DNA of 64,000 nt from Pagrus major (taxonomy: Eukaryota > Chordata > Actinopteri > Spariformes > Sparidae), in contig NC_133234.1 in NCBI RefSeq assembly GCF_040436345.1, positions 12,771,446 through 12,835,445 on the forward strand, in the 5' to 3' direction. How positions within the stretch are numbered: the first letter of the stretch is position 1; each line of letters begins with the position of its first letter. The translations under genes and the position numbers were made by a program. Of this stretch, positions 1 through 14,052 are shown piece by piece. Under the pieces are notes generated by a model that was not told where the DNA came from, made no database searches, and saw nothing but the letters and a program-made list of their open reading frames with translations.

Positions 1-1535
1 GACAGCTTCTGGACTATTAATTAGTTACTTTTAAAGGTCAGTGTGTGTGTGTGAACCATCAGACCTGGCTGTTTCCATCCTGCACCCAGAACAATGCCAT
101 CTTTCACTCTAATGAAACACTGTCTGGTTGTCCTCATACTTTGACCACTGAACCTGCAGATTCCCGTAGAGTTTTGGCTCCACCGTATTCCCGCTTGGCT
201 GCCAATGAGAGCGTCTTCAAACACTGCTGCTGTATGCATACGAGAGTTTGCATGCATGTGTCAGTGCTGTGTCTATTTACCTGGTGTACTGTGCTCGTCT
301 GTGTTTGTGTGTGTGCAAACACAGGGAGGATGTAGTGACAGTGTGGTGTTACTGGCATTTACGGGACCTTGACATTGTGTACTTTTCTCTCGCTGTCTGC
401 TCTCGCTGTCTGAGACACGAAAAGACTCTACAAATATTTTATTATAAGAAGCTTGTAAGGCCTCTCTGAAAGTGACTACAAAATCCTTGTCTCTTAGTCT
501 CTTTAATCAAAGGTCCAACATGACTGACATCTAGAAACCTAATCCTGTTGCAGCACCAAATCCTTTGGTCATGAATGGGAGTGATTACTTTTCATGACAT
601 GCTCCGTACCAGAGAGAAGGCCCATGGGTCTACAGGTTGTGTACTATTCAAAAAAGTTTGGTGTCCCGGCTGAAACACCAGAGGACGACCTGGTCAGCGT
701 TGAGAAGTTGAGATGTCCCCGTTCCCAGAACTTTCAGCAGCTTCCCATGGCACCTCAGTGCTAATCCAGTTGATCTGACATCGCCGCTGTTTGTTTTCCT
801 GCACAGAGTCATCTATCTGCTGGTAATGAGATCTAAGACCTTGTCGGGATACTCTGATAATCAGCCTACGCTCAGGGTGGCGGAAAATATGCCATTGCAG
901 CCACGGGATTGTGCTTTGTCTTGTGTTTCGCCTGGTTGGTTTTGTCATGGGAAATAATGTTGAAGTGGCTCAGGGTCACTCATGCAATTGTTTTTCTATT
1001 TTAGGGTTTAATGAGAAAATGAATCTGGCCCCCTTTTTTATTCATTTGTTTTTCTTTCTTTCATTTCTAAATATATAACCTTCCTGTACTGCTCCGGGGA
1101 CAAAGCTCCCTTTTATATATTTCTGAATTTCGGTTTGTCGATGGGCCTAGTGGTGATTACACAATGTGCTCTGTACACTTCTCATATCTGTGGTGCACCC
1201 TACACATTTCCTGTGTATATTTTGGTTACTTGTTTAAAATTCAATAAAAAAGAATCTTTTGAACAAAAGAAAAAATGAATAATGATGAGAGTGACAGACG
1301 TTAACATACTTTTTCTGGATGAGTGTATTAAAATGAAGCTATAAAGATGAAAACAGTGCAAAAAAAAAGAAACTTGACTTATTTCTGTCTGGGATTCTGA
1401 GTTGAGCAGTGTTGTAAAAGGTACCAAAAAGTCATACTTGAATAAGAAATTGGAATATAACTTTGGTAAAAGTCAGAGTCACCCACATGAATAGTGCTTG
1501 AATGAACATTTGAATGTATCTAGTAAGGTATATTT
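1..1535. other. Gene-free stretch
   Basis: Only short ORFs without recognisable domains on either strand. GT-rich patches occur near 40-55 and 240-325. I see no exon, RNA gene or complete repeat here. Confidence 0.4.
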
Positions 1536-1632
1536 GCAGACCCTGCCACCTTTCTGGCTTCAAACAGTGTTCTGGGGACCTTGTTTTCCTCTGAAACCAG
1601 CTTGTTTATTCGGTTATGGAAAAAATAAATAT
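1536..1632 (+). repeat. Fragment of the AGTGCCCCTTT MITE family
   Basis: The segment starting CAGACCCTGCCACCTTTCTG is nearly identical over about 85 bases to 53207-53290 inside the element at 53032-53387. The terminal repeats are missing, so this is a relic. Confidence 0.7.
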
Positions 1633-1649
1633 GTCTTGTAGAAAGGCGC

Positions 1650-1835
1650 AGAATCATATTATCTCTTGTCCTTAAAGACATGATTATGATTGTAAATGAA
1701 TTATTTTAAAATGTTCATCAGTTCCAAAATCACTGTTTTGTTTATCTCTGTGTAAGAATCCCGACAGACCTCCTACCAAGGTTTTTCAGCCGATAGTATA
1801 ACGCTGTTGGTATCACGCGGTATCGTAAAAATAAA
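1650..1835 (+). repeat. Interspersed repeat, family shared with 8012-8235
   Basis: AAGGTTTTTCAGCCGATAGT followed by a CGCTGTTGG segment recurs at about 8127 as AAGGTTTGTCAGCCGATAGT followed by CCCCGTTGG. Flanking segments (CCAAAATCACTGTTTTGT) also match. The family was not identified. Confidence 0.65.
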
Positions 1836-1837
1836 AT

Positions 1838-1925
1838 AGTAGAGAATGGAAGTACCTCAAAATTGTACTAGGAGTAAATGTACTCAGTTACATTCCATCA
1901 CATTATTCCATTCCATTCCATTAAG
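1838..1925 (+). repeat. End fragment of the ACTTAAGTAAAAGTACT repeat family
   Basis: AAGTACCTCAAAATTGTACT and the following TGTACTCAGTTACATTCCA match the 3' end of a very common teleost repeat whose longer copies lie at 26083-27310 and 32171-32862. Confidence 0.6.
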
Positions 1926-1959
1926 TCTGAGTAAGTACACAACATGTAATAAAGGCATG

Positions 1960-4900
1960 TGGATTTTGTTGCTGTGACGACTATCATTCCTTTTATTTTC
2001 ACATGATCTACTTTTACATGGTAGCTGGTTTCACAAACAAATATAATCTGCATCCATTTGAATAATGGTCAAAGTTTTCGATCAGTGAGCTGTGAGTGAG
2101 TTTTAACAGTGACACGCTGCGTAGGTAGATGTGGGATGTTTGTGTTGTGATGAGTCAGTGAGAGCAGTGAAGTTGGTGTTTTCCCACCTCTTCATGCAGG
2201 TGAAGGGCTCCTGCTCTGCCGCTGTGAGAAGCACCAGCGCGAGGAGGTCAGACAAACTGATATTCACCCTCCGAGCCCCCATGAGAGCCGCATGTGAAAA
2301 CTGACACCTGCTCTCTCATTGCACTTTCTCAGGATCCCGATTGTGTATGTGTTTGTTTGTATGACAGTAGATTTCTCTTTGAGCCTCTCATCTCGGTTTG
2401 TGTGTCTGTGTTAGCGTAAAGCCCAGCGGGAAACCGAATACAAGAGGGCCCTATAGCAGATAAACAGTGTCAGAGAGGGTTGATGGCAAACGCAGCTGGA
2501 AACGCACAGAGACACCCTGAGAATGCGCTCTAATGCTTTTCTAAACATGTAATAGATCACTTAGCTGCACTGTCACTACTCTCATGTGTGCTTTAATCTT
2601 CCCCGTCGGGATCTCACATAACTTTTGCATGAGGCTACGGCCCACGTGTTGCTATATTCACATAAATGATCTCATGATTCAGTCAGAGTGACACAAATCA
2701 CAGGAGATTTGTTTGTGTCAGCTGGGATCAAGTCTCAGTCTACACAGTTTCTGCAGTAATCTCTCACACATCTGCAGCGACTCTCTCCTCTCTCTCTTGC
2801 ACACACGGTCTTCTCAGTCGTCACTGTCATCTGTGTGTTTGTGCGTGACAAATTTATTTTTTAAAAGTGCTTTGAGGAAGTTCCTTTAAATCAGCTTTAA
2901 ATCGTCTACACATTTAAAATCCACTTTTTGCATTCAGCAGCTCCAAATATAACCTAATTATAGAGTCTGGGGTCAGAGGTCACAGCTGGGTGCCCTAGGG
3001 ACTTTTCATTAGCAAAATAGAGGGAAGAGGCTGCAGGTGTCTAAAATGGACTTCTCTGTCTATTGTGCCTAAATCCAGGAAGTTCTCAAACCAGTGTTTG
3101 GGGGTTGTCTGCTTTTCCCTAAACCTATTTCATGTGCATAATTCATTGTGTCAAACTGACATTTACCAAAATACAATTATTAATACTGACTGAGGACTAT
3201 CAAAACTTTTTGTCTTCAGTGGAACATTTACTCAATACTTGTACTTTACTTTTACCATTTCATGCTACTTAATACATAATCTCCAGTAGGTTTCACAGAA
3301 AATATTCTATTTTCATCTGACAGCTACATTTATTAGTTACTTTCCAGATTAAGAATTTTGGTTACATATTATAATAAGTACACAAATCATTTACTGAAGT
3401 AAAGCTTAACTGATGCATGAGTCATGATGATTTAATGCAACAATTAACAATTTGGTGGTATAAGCCATCACCTGGAGCGCTGGAATTGGTAGCTTTCCCT
3501 GTTCTGCCGTTTTTTGGAGTTTTCTGATTGGGTAAAGGGGGCTGGGATACCGGAAAATTTCTTCTCCCTTGTAATGCATGAGTGGGGGGAGGAGAGAAGT
3601 GTTACTGACCACACTCTGAACACTCTATAACAGTGATTACTCATAGAATATAGAGCTATTTAACACCCATTTTAATAAGAAAATAACACTTACAGCAGCT
3701 TTAATGTGTTCAACAGGAACTAATGATACATCCTGCGTTAGTTTATGCATTAAATCATCATTAGTCATTAGTTAATCATCATTAATGTAGTAGATGTATG
3801 ACCTCCACTTAAACTCCACATTGCCCGTCTAGAAGTCCTGTCAGTAAACAATACTGGTCTTAAAATGTTACATAGTGCCCCTTTAAGATGCATGCACATT
3901 TACCTAGAGCTTTTGTTTGTGTCAAAGTTCCAGCATGTCATTTATTTCCTAAAACATTTACATTAACTCATTTTATGGTAGTGTCAAGAAATTCATTTTT
4001 ATGTCTGAACCTCACAGCTCGTCTAAATTTCTTCCTCTTAAACTGCTGCTACCTTAATAAAAAAGTGTTTTATCATGCTCAAGGCCTGAAACTGATTGAA
4101 TCCCTACAAAGAGCTTGGATCCAGTCTCTTATCTCAGTGTAAGCAGATAATGATGGTGTCTGACTTTAAACAGCAACAGCGTCAATACTGCAGCCAACCT
4201 TGATGTCCTTTGCGTTGACTCTCACATTCCTCAGTATTCAAAAGCACACAAGGGAACAGTTTAGCCGGAGGGTAAACAGGCCAGACTCTTTTTAAGTGGT
4301 CCTTCACGCAATGTTGCCAGAGCTAACACAGAGGATTTTACATCTGACTGTCAGTGCTTCATTGCGGGCAGGCAGGGATGAAAAACAGTCAAATGAAAAC
4401 ACCGCAGACTGCACAGGAAGCTTCCTGCGGTACATGAGGTTTGGGGGTAAATTTAGACTACAAAGCATCTACAGCCTGCACCACAGCTTTAGATTGCAGC
4501 CAGACTGAAACAAGCATGTGCAGTGCCCCTTTATAGACGCTGCATCCCCTCATTAGAGCATGGTCGTGTGTGGGTGAGCTTGTCATGATTTGCCAGGCAT
4601 TTACTTGCAAAATCAGGTCTGTGAATGGTTTTGTCTGTCTTGTTTTTGGAGGGAAACCCACTTTAGTCGTCGGCCTTTAGAAGTTGGCGTCTCCAGCCCC
4701 TTTTACTCCACGTTTATGACTCTCATTAGCTGCAATTAACAGAGCATCTCTTAATCCTACTGTTTTAAATCCAGATGAGAGTATTGTTATCAGCAGCCCA
4801 GAGGTGGGATGGTCATCCCTCAGGCCTGGTGGGTTTTTGATAGGCAGTGTTGTTGGAGCCCAGCTGGGGGTAAGACAGGGGTTCTCCACCGTCCGTCTTA

Positions 4901-5475
4901 TTTGTGGCTCTCCCACCCCCCACACTTCTTCTAATTGGCTGGATCAATTTGGAGGGAAACTTAACAAGAAGCAGGATCCCTCCAAAATTCACAATAGGTA
5001 TAGTGTTTTACATATGTCCACAGGAGAGACAGATGTTGTCGCTCTCGACCACATCCACATTTGAATACCCTTATTTGGATACAATGAGTGGGAATACAAA
5101 GGAGATGTGTTTTGGCGGTCAAGGCAGATGCATAATTTTGGCGGCCAAGACGGATTGCGACAGACTTTTGATAGATGCTGTGGAATGCATGGTTTTTAAA
5201 ATAACCAAAAACCTTTTCATATGATTTTAATGTGGATATTACTCAGTTTACATCTGTGCCAGTTGTCAACATCAGTTACGGAGAAAGCAAGATGGTTTCC
5301 TGTCAAAGGGGAACTAAAAGTCAAACATTGTCATTTAACAAGGCTAAGGCTCTCTCTGCATTCAGTTCTGAAAATAACCTTTTTGTGTGTGAAGAACATC
5401 CATTAAGTTAAATGGGGACGGAGCTTTTGTTTTAAACAAAAAATAATAATACAATTTAAAAATATTAAGACATTT
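1960..5475. other. Gene-free stretch with repeat relics
   Basis: No coding exon is recognised. A reverse-oriented relic of the ACTTAAGTAAAAGTACT family spans about 3222-3420, and a MITE end (TACATAGTGCCCCTTTAAG) lies at 3865-3887. The part at 4680-4930 is less AT-rich and might be conserved non-coding DNA, but this cannot be judged from one sequence. Confidence 0.4.
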
Positions 5476-6010
5476 GAGGAATAGTTTGATATTCTGGGAA
5501 ATGTGATTATACCCGCTCTCATACTGTATGTGAGAGTTCAGCCAAAGAGACATTTTTTAAATGGCCTTCAACATATGTGATTTTAGGCGATGTACTGGGG
5601 TCAATAACACTGAGCGACCATTTTAACACCATTTTAGACACCATTTTAATCGAGCAATAATTACATCTACTGTAGAGAGAGTCGGCTGTTTTCATTTGTT
5701 AGTTAACTTTTCTTGGTGCCACATATTTTTTCACAACATTTTAACAAATTATGCTTTTTAAAAGTGGTGAGGACATGTCCCCAGTGTAAAAGACACCGAT
5801 GCACATGTGGATGGTAAATTGAAACGTCATCTATCGGTCAGTAAGCTGGTTTCAAGCTTAATGCTAATCTAAGATAACGAGCTGCTGGCGCCAGCTTCAT
5901 TTTAAACATTCAAGCTCAGATATGAGAGTGATACTGATCATCTCATCTAACTCTCTGCAAAATAGCAAAGCAAATAAGCTTTTTTTCCAAAATTTTGAAC
6001 TGTTCCTTTT
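5476..6010 (+). repeat. Palindromic interspersed repeat (GGAATAGTT family)
   Basis: It begins GAGGAATAGTTTGATATTCT and ends with the imperfect inverse (CCAAAATTTTGAACTGTTCC). The interior has the ATATGAGAGTGATACTGATC and CTCATCTAACTCTCTGCAAA segments of a widespread fish foldback repeat. Related copies lie at 44741-45674 and 61916-62245. Confidence 0.7.
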
Positions 6011-6540
6011 ATATGCACTCAGAATAGACATAAGTGACCTTCTTAGTAGGTACTGACAAAAAAAATATAGGCCTATATATATTCTGCCTATTGGGTTTCT
6101 ATTTAGATTCTGCTTAATTTTATATGTTTAATTTTAAATCATGATATAATTTACTTAAATATAGGCCCAATACACATAATTGACCCTTTGGTGCATAACT
6201 TCCACTTGAAGGTATGGATATAAGTATTTCCAACATCATATTTAGTTGAAATATGTCTTTTTATCTGTCGTGGTTTCTGAGAATAAAAGAATATAACAGT
6301 TTTGAATCACCTTTTACACAGTTGATGCCACTGCAGATACTTAACTCCTTTAAATTAGCATATATTGAAAAAATAGTTATAGTTTTCACTTTCACTAAAC
6401 TCAAAACAAATATTAAAAATATAACTTTGTCATTTGATAATTGATGCTTGAATGGGTTAAGTAAGTATGCTACAAACTGAAGAAACAAAAGAATGGATGG
6501 TCAGTGTTTTTGCTTTAGCTGCCTGACTGAACCTCGATTT

Positions 6541-6577
6541 CCTCCTCCTCCTCCTCCTCCTCCTCCTCCTCCTCCTC
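6541..6577 (+). repeat. (CCT)n microsatellite
   Basis: About 12 uninterrupted CCT units. It produces the Glu run of a spurious minus-strand ORF. Confidence 0.95.
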
Positions 6578-6654
6578 TGCACTGCATCCTGCTCTGTGAA
6601 TTGAGTTTGGCCAGGCTAGGTCATCCTTGGCTGTGCAGAATATAATTAGCCTGC

Positions 6655-6656
<2 letters not shown>

Positions 6657-6732
<76 letters not shown>
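6657..6732 (+). repeat. (AC)38 microsatellite
   Basis: 76 bases of uninterrupted AC dinucleotides. Confidence 0.98.
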
Positions 6733-6735
<3 letters not shown>

Positions 6736-6740
6736 TACAC

Positions 6741-8010
6741 ATACACAGACTTTAAACTTTAAACCCCCTATACAATAGCCTGCTCAGACAATAGACACAT
6801 GCCAATACTATGACCCCCTCGGCTACCTCCCCATGCACAAGAAGCTCCTTGTTCATCCTCGAACCCTGCGCTCCGTCCTGCTCACTGATAAGATTACATT
6901 ACAACGTATCACGTTTCACATCATATCACAGAATTAATAATGAGCTTAACAGGTGCTGAATCTCAGCTGTTCCTGTGTAGATTTGAAATCTGGCGGGTGA
7001 TCGGAATTACGCTCGACGTCGCCTCAGTGTATTAAGTTTCAGGTGATAAAGTTAATAATGAGCTTTAGTTTCAAAGCTGGATGCTGTGAAGTTTGTAACC
7101 AAAGACGAAGCTGAGCTTTAGCTTCATACAACACTGAAAATAATCACCTGAGGTCAATGCTTTTCCCTTTTCCAGGATGATGACTCCATGATCTTAAACT
7201 TGGATAAAATGCAAACACCAAAGGATAAAATCTAAGAGTGGTTCAGTGTGAGGCTAAGAATAACAGGATTAAGGCTCTGAAATGCACGAGATTAAGAAGT
7301 AATTTAATGATCACTCTTCTGGCAGTTTTAGCACTTCTTAGCAGTAATCCGAGAACCTTCACATTTCAGCCTCCAGATGACAATTAAAATATCTGAATAG
7401 GGACCATAATTGCGCTCTGAATCTGAATCCTCAGCGTCTTTTATGTCCCACCATCTTTCATCAACGCCATTCAGACTCCTCGGTGACCTGCAGCCTCGTC
7501 CCCGAGCGCCCTTTTCATCTCATTTTTTAAAAATGCCATGGCACACGAGCTGCCCTCCCCTTTGCTCTCTGGGCACCTGCACTTCAGTGTCCTCCGGCTC
7601 ATCAATGGAACCTGCCTTTTAAAAACGTATACATCTGTTGCAAATGAGGTAGCCATTGTTGGGGGGAAACCCTCGAGGGGACCGCCAAAATTTGGCGTCG
7701 CCCCGGCTCCATCATTGAGTAAAAACCCAACCCCCACACACCTCTTACTTCAGGGGTATCGTATCACCTATCCCTTGGGGTATATGCCCTCATGATAACA
7801 GGTGTATTTGAATGTATACAACAGGTGGGATGAATCTGTAGCGGTTTACCATCGTTTTCTGTGGGGTTTATTGTAATGAAGCAATGCTAGTGTGTGTGTT
7901 TTTATCCAACACATTAGGTCATATTGATAACATTTTTATGTAGACGATTTGAAAAAAATGACAAATCTACAGAACCTGTAGAAATGTGCAGGATGAAACT
8001 CTCTTTTCCT
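6741..8010. other. Gene-free stretch with a GC-richer island
   Basis: No exon is recognised. The part at about 7480-7740 is GC-richer than its flanks and contains small ORFs on both strands without domain similarity. It is a candidate conserved non-coding element at best. Confidence 0.35.
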
Positions 8011-8011
8011 G

Positions 8012-8235
8012 AAAAAACATTATTATGGTTGTGATTAAAGGATTTAACATTTTTATTTTAAAGTTTGTCAAGTCCAAAATGATTGTTTTGTGTAAAAATT
8101 CTGAAGGTAGGTTCCAGCCTCTAACAAGGTTTGTCAGCCGATAGTACGACCCCGTTGGACATGATATCCGTGTTTCGTCAGCATCAAGCATCTTCGTAGT
8201 TGCCAGTTTGTGAAAAAAAAAAAAACGTAAAAAAT
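8012..8235 (+). repeat. Interspersed repeat, second copy of the 1650-1835 family
   Basis: Shares GTCAGCCGATAGTA and the segments before and after it with the copy at 1650-1835. It is followed at 8285-8385 by a GTTAGC/GCTAGC-rich stretch of the kind found in many fish repeats. Confidence 0.65.
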
Positions 8236-8389
8236 TGAAGATTTCTATAGTATGCACCCAGCATACTGTCCTGCCCTGACATAAGCTAGCAAGCATTACC
8301 AATGTTAGCGTTACCTATCGCAGCGACGTTACCATTAACACAAAGTTAGTGTTAGCTAGCTAGCGTTAGCAACGTTAGCTACACCAAAC

Positions 8390-11228
8390 CGGCAACCACT
8401 TGAGGGGGCAGATGATTCGACTGCGGTGTTGTAGCGTGGATTCAATGTAAGGGGGGAGATGCAATGCCACATTTAGTGGCTGAATGTTATCGACAACACC
8501 TTTAAATGTCTTTGAAAATGTCCAGAATTGAGAAATAGCACGGCAGAAGATGCTAAGTTCAACATCTACTCCATTGTTCAACGTCAGCTGGAGGGTAAGA
8601 CAGAAACAAAATTTCCCTCGATATATATTCACCAAGGTAGCCATTTAAGCTAACAGGCTAGACAGTGATAGCAAAATATACTATGTTAGCCGGTTAAGTT
8701 CAGCTTTTGCATCTTGCTAACAAAACACAGGATTTGAGTAGCCTGTCAGTTGTGGTTGGTCAGTAGCATCCTTCTTACAGTAATTTAACTTTTGTTTGCC
8801 TGTGTTAAATACTTTGTAAACGTTTAGCCCAAGAAAGTATTCACACTTCAATGTTAGATATTGTGGGAGTTAATGTTGTTAATCTGGTTTCTCACTTTAA
8901 AAGGATAAAACAAAACAGAAAACAGCAACATTAATGTTTTCATTGTTCACATTCAAACAAACCTTTTTGTGGTACTGAAGTAGCCATCAGCTCCTGCTTT
9001 TCTGTTTTGAGGATATCAGAGATTCTGCAAAGCATACCGGAGACAATAAATATTTACATCAGAAGCTCCATGCGGTTATTTGGCTTTATTTGCCTCATCT
9101 GACCCACGACTCATGAACAGAGGAAGCTGGCAGAGGAGAGACAAAACCAAGTCTGCGCTCTGACTGAGTGACTCTCCAACAGAGGTGGTTTCTTTCTTTC
9201 TGCAGTGAACTGTGTCGTCCTGCAGAGAGGAAGAAGTGCGGACTAGCGAGGGAAAAAGAGCAAAAAGGGAACTCGCAGAATAATTAGAGCATGGAGGATA
9301 GTCCTGAATTGCTCGACACATTCATGCATGCACACATATGCATGAGCGCCTGCACCCGCTCATACTTTTGCAGACGAAAACACGCATTCATAGACAGTCC
9401 CGACTTAAGGATTTTGGGCCTATCTGCACATGTATGCGGGCTAATCAGGGCCTCTTCACAGACAGAAAGCAAAGGGTCACTCAGGGTGAGATGTTTGTGA
9501 TGGAAATTTGGACGGCAGGCGTAGGAAAACAAAGCTAGGGACAGGACGCCCCAGAGACGACATACTTTACACATGAGATAACACACATTGAGGAGTTGCG
9601 AAAAGAAATCTTAAAATAGCATCACAAAGCCTGTCTCATTCATATCGCTGATAAAGAGCTTCGCTGCAGGCACTTTCACGAAATTATGGGAGAATAGTTG
9701 GACTGAAAAAAGAATTTTGTCTGTAGGTTTAATTCTGAGAGCCGAGAAGGAATCTGGACGGCCTAATGCACGAGCCGAAGAGAAGAAGTGCAGACGAGTG
9801 AAAGATTTCTCATTTGTCTTTTTCAAAACTTTCTCTCCAAGTAGCCTCTAACAATGAATTTCACTCTGTGTTCTGCTCTGCATCAACCAATAGCAAGCAA
9901 ACCATTCCACTGATTGCACATGATTGCTATAAGTCCTCGTCTCCGGAGGGAATGACCGAGCAGTCACACCTTCACCACTGGGGCCCAAGATCCGTAGCTT
10001 TAACTGGGCATGTAGTGCATAGACCGAGGGCATCCGATGGAACCGCCGCGCCTCACTGAGAAATCACACAAAGATGGGATTTAATGGCCCTTCGATTGAG
10101 CGGTTCTGAAAAGCCAACCTCTGACCCCCAGCATTGACCCCTGCTAACCCCTCCCATCCTCCAGGGTCCAGTGCTTGTCACTGGTCATTTGTCAAACCCC
10201 TCGCACTGATCTGATTACCGTCCAATTTGGGATCTGCCGACTACACACTTCTGAGATCAAGACAAGCTGCTTTCAGCAACTTTACATGACAACAAATGGC
10301 CGGATTGTTGCGGGAAGAGTAAAGGGACGAGTATTTGTTCCATCCAGACAAGAGAGATGACAAAACTTTGGATAGACGACAACCTTGGTTTCCACTAATG
10401 GCTGCACAGTCTCTGTCTAGTGAAGATGAAAATGATCGGTTTTGATCCTTCAAGTATTTATATTTATCCAAACCAGCACAGTTGCTGAGGCTGTTGTCAA
10501 AAGCACAGCCTGAATTACTGCCATTTTATTTGATTTTCGAGACTTCTAAATTTACTCAGTCGGCGCCTTCACAAATTGCCACAATCCAAGAAAAAATAAA
10601 GTGTCTGCACCATGTAGAATAGGTTTACCAAAAACAAACGCAATGAAGTACAATGTCTTGCTTTTGAAGTGCAGGCCTTAAACTTAAGCATTAACAACAC
10701 TGGAAATGGCCTAAATGATGATAATTCAAGGAAATTACAATGACTTTTTAAAGAACTCTGTTTTGCAGGGATTTGTTTTTCACTCGTAAAACAAGATTCC
10801 TTGTTTTATTAGATTTTCTGTTGTGAACTTGGAAAGGAAAAATGCAAACTACAGTTGGCAATGAACCTTGAACTTATTGAGGACCGCCACTAACTGTTTT
10901 GTTTTTTAGCCTATTCTATTTTGATTTGTGTTAGTTGTGTGCTCGATTTTTCAGTAGTGTATTCAAAGACATGTTTATCTTAATGTTTGTTATTAAGAAA
11001 AAAAAAGTTCATAGGACTGACTGGAATGCCATCTACATAAAGCATGTTCAGTCAAAATGGAGCTAGCTGCAGTTAGCCAGCGAACAGTTAGCCAGGAACA
11101 TGCAGGTTGTAGCCGGTCACTCTACAACACAGACAGTTTACTCTTACCAGTGTCTCATTCTCAGAGCTAACGAGCCTGCCAAGTGTTTGTTGTCAGCTGG
11201 TGCTGACAGTAATGCTGGTAACAGCATT
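8390..11228. other. Gene-free stretch
   Basis: No exon, RNA gene or complete repeat is recognised on either strand. The part at 9950-10170 is GC-richer and contains no ORF worth reporting. Confidence 0.4.
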
Positions 11229-11408
11229 TAAAGCAACAATATGTTACTTTCTGGAAAAAAAAACTAGTTGATTGTTGAGTCTCAAACATCAGTCCCCGGG
11301 TCATTGGCTCAGGTCCAACGCCAACGCAAAGCGTCAGTATCTGATGACCCGGAGATGAGACTTAACAAACAACCATCTTGCTCCAGAAAGTTACATATTG
11401 TTGCTTTC
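11229..11408. mobile_element. 180-bp foldback MITE
   Basis: The left end AAAGCAACAATATGTTACTT and the right end read on the other strand agree at 24 of 25 bases. The inner arms (GTCCCCGGGTCAT and ATGACCCGGAGAT) also pair imperfectly, so most of the element can fold on itself. There is no coding capacity. Confidence 0.75.
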
Positions 11409-11409
11409 A

Positions 11410-14050
11410 ACCCAATGTTTTGTACTGAGTGTTATATGTCATTTTAATCAGAAAAAGGGTTACATGCGAAAAAGCTAGCTAGCTAACTGACAGTGATCTC
11501 TTGGACTCTGGTCCCTCAAAGGTCGGCACTATCAAGGCGGTTCGCTGTTGGTAAAATGATAGAACTCAAGTGTCAACGTTCATCAAAGCTCATCATTCTG
11601 ACTTGAAAAATGTCACAAATAACAACACGTTAACAGGGAAGAATATATTTTATAGGTCTGTACCTGCTGTATGTATTCACAGTGAATGACTCTGAGCAAC
11701 ATGTAAATTAAATCTGGAAAGCAGCGGTCTCATAATGTGTGTGTGTCCCACTGTTCACTCCTCACATGTCTGACTGCTCTGACTATCCTCTGTGAAGGCC
11801 TGTCAGTCACATATAACACAAGCCTCTTCCTGATCCCCCCTGAGGGACTGTGCACTGTTACACACACACATGCACACACACCACCCCCAAAACAAACCTC
11901 TGTCTGGCCAACACACGCACACACACACACACACACAATTAGCCCATAGCTCATTATGTCTGCTTTAGCTCTTTTGGATAGTGTTGGGGGATGGTGTGGG
12001 GTGGTCGGGGCAGGGTGTGGTTTGGTGACCCTGGAGAGCATGACCTCAGGGGACATTCGGGGAGGACAGGGGGATGGGACATGGAGCTGCAGGGAGGCAA
12101 AGTAACTTCTTGGTGCCTCTGCTGGTGGCGTTCACTCCTGTGAAGATCCCCATTGATTTTCTAAGTGAAAAACACACTGATTAGTCATCAGATTGCATGA
12201 GCTTCACCAGAACAATTGCCTTTGAGTTGATAATGTGATGAGGTGGCCTACAACTAAAACAAATCTCATTATAATTTGAAAAAAACTCAATCTTGTCTTT
12301 TGCAGCCTGCAATTAATAACAATCAGTAAACAAATACTGTTTCCATCTGGAGGCAGTTGTCTGTCACATTAATGGTTAACTTGATTTTTGATATAAATGC
12401 AGCAGTGGAGGAGGAGAGGATGGTTTTCCCTCCACATCCCTGAATCGTTCAGGCACAAGAGTTTTGATTTCCCTCCAAAAACTCCATTGTAAAACTTCTC
12501 CCCCGCCACTTATACAAGCTACACAGCGGCCGCCTCCACCCCCAGCCGTCACACATCAATCCATGGTGTGTGTGCAGTGGGGGTGTCTCAGCCAGTGTGC
12601 TGTTAACCCCCCAGGGTGTAAAAGATTTTTGGACTAACACTGCAGGTTTCCAAAACAAACTCTTTGATTTCAGTTTACTTAAGCTGTTTTTAAGGCCTCA
12701 AACCAGAAAAAAAGCACTGAAGATGTTGTTATTGAGATCCAGACAGACTGAGAAAAAAGAAAAATCAACCAGCTGTATGAAGTTGCTTCATACACATGTG
12801 CAACTTTACTTGTTGCTTATCGTGATATCTCCTCAAATTCTGCGATCCTTTGCACAAGATTTTGTTTATTTGCATTTTTTCATCCAAATTTTTTTACTTT
12901 GCAGTTTGAAATGTGAGCGCCAACTCTGAGCTCTGCTTGAAGGAGATGGATCTATCTCTTTTTAGAGTTAAGTTGAGTTATTCCACCCCCTCCCTTTTGT
13001 CAGGAAGCTTAATCGGAGCTGCAGAGGTGTGTGGCTGACCTCTGACCCTCGGGTATCTCTGCCCTTTCTTTTACTCGCCTTTAGGTTCGCATCAGGACAT
13101 CCCTCATTTAACTCTTAACCTAAGGAGTCGACTTTGGCATCCAGTGGTTTAGAGTTAAGGCATGCAGACATAAAGGCACATTTACACAGTCAGTTGTTCG
13201 TTAACGGACTGGAGGAAAGTACCAGAAGAAAACTGTTCTGCTGAACCTATAATGTGTGTTGCATGTGGAGCAACTGCAGCTTCCATCAGCAGCTAATGCA
13301 CTCATAACATTTACCTCTACTAGTACTAAAAATGCAGTATATTTTAGAGTTTTTTATAAGGAAGAGTACTTCGCTGTAGTTGAAATAACTTCTTGTAAGT
13401 CAGCGTTACAAAATGGAAAGCTGCAGAGTAATTCACAATGGATAATCAGTTAGAAAAGGAAAAAGTAAACCAACTTAGTGCAATTAATTTTATTGTTTCC
13501 ATATTTCCACTGAAAATAGGTCATTATGAAGTAATTGGGAAAACATTCGCGCGTGTTATAACCAAGGATTAAAAGTTGTGTCCCTTGACAGTCAGTACTA
13601 GAAATACAGTCTTTTAAATCTATTATTATTATTATTATTGTTCATTAATGTACACATTTAAATTATCTTATTATGTATTTATAAATATTGTATAAATATT
13701 CTTTTTTAAAATGTCTAACCTTGCAAATTCAATTGTTTAAACTTCCATTTACATGTCAAAACGTCAACACTCTAAAATTTTATTTTGGGCACATGTCAAG
13801 TCAATTATTCCTCACTTGTAACTTGTAAATACATGTTTACATAAGTAAAATACCCCTGAGTAAAATAAGTGTATCCCACTTCCATCTGATGTGGACGCTG
13901 CTGAACTCTTTCCTCCACTTTTCAGGACAGAGTTGGACATGTCCAGACAAGTGTTCATACAGGACAAAGAGAAGAAGAGCTTACATCCACTTTGTCAAAA
14001 TGTGGCAAAATTATTCCTGGAAGACAATAAAACTAAGTTGTGTTATTATA
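11410..14050. other. Gene-free stretch with short CA tracts and one G4 motif
   Basis: No coding exon is recognised. Short CA-rich patches lie at 11860-11937. A G-quadruplex-type motif is at 11986-12015 (four G runs with loops of 7, 5 and 2). An ATT/TTA microsatellite lies at about 13622-13640. Confidence 0.4.
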
Positions 14051-14052
14051 TT

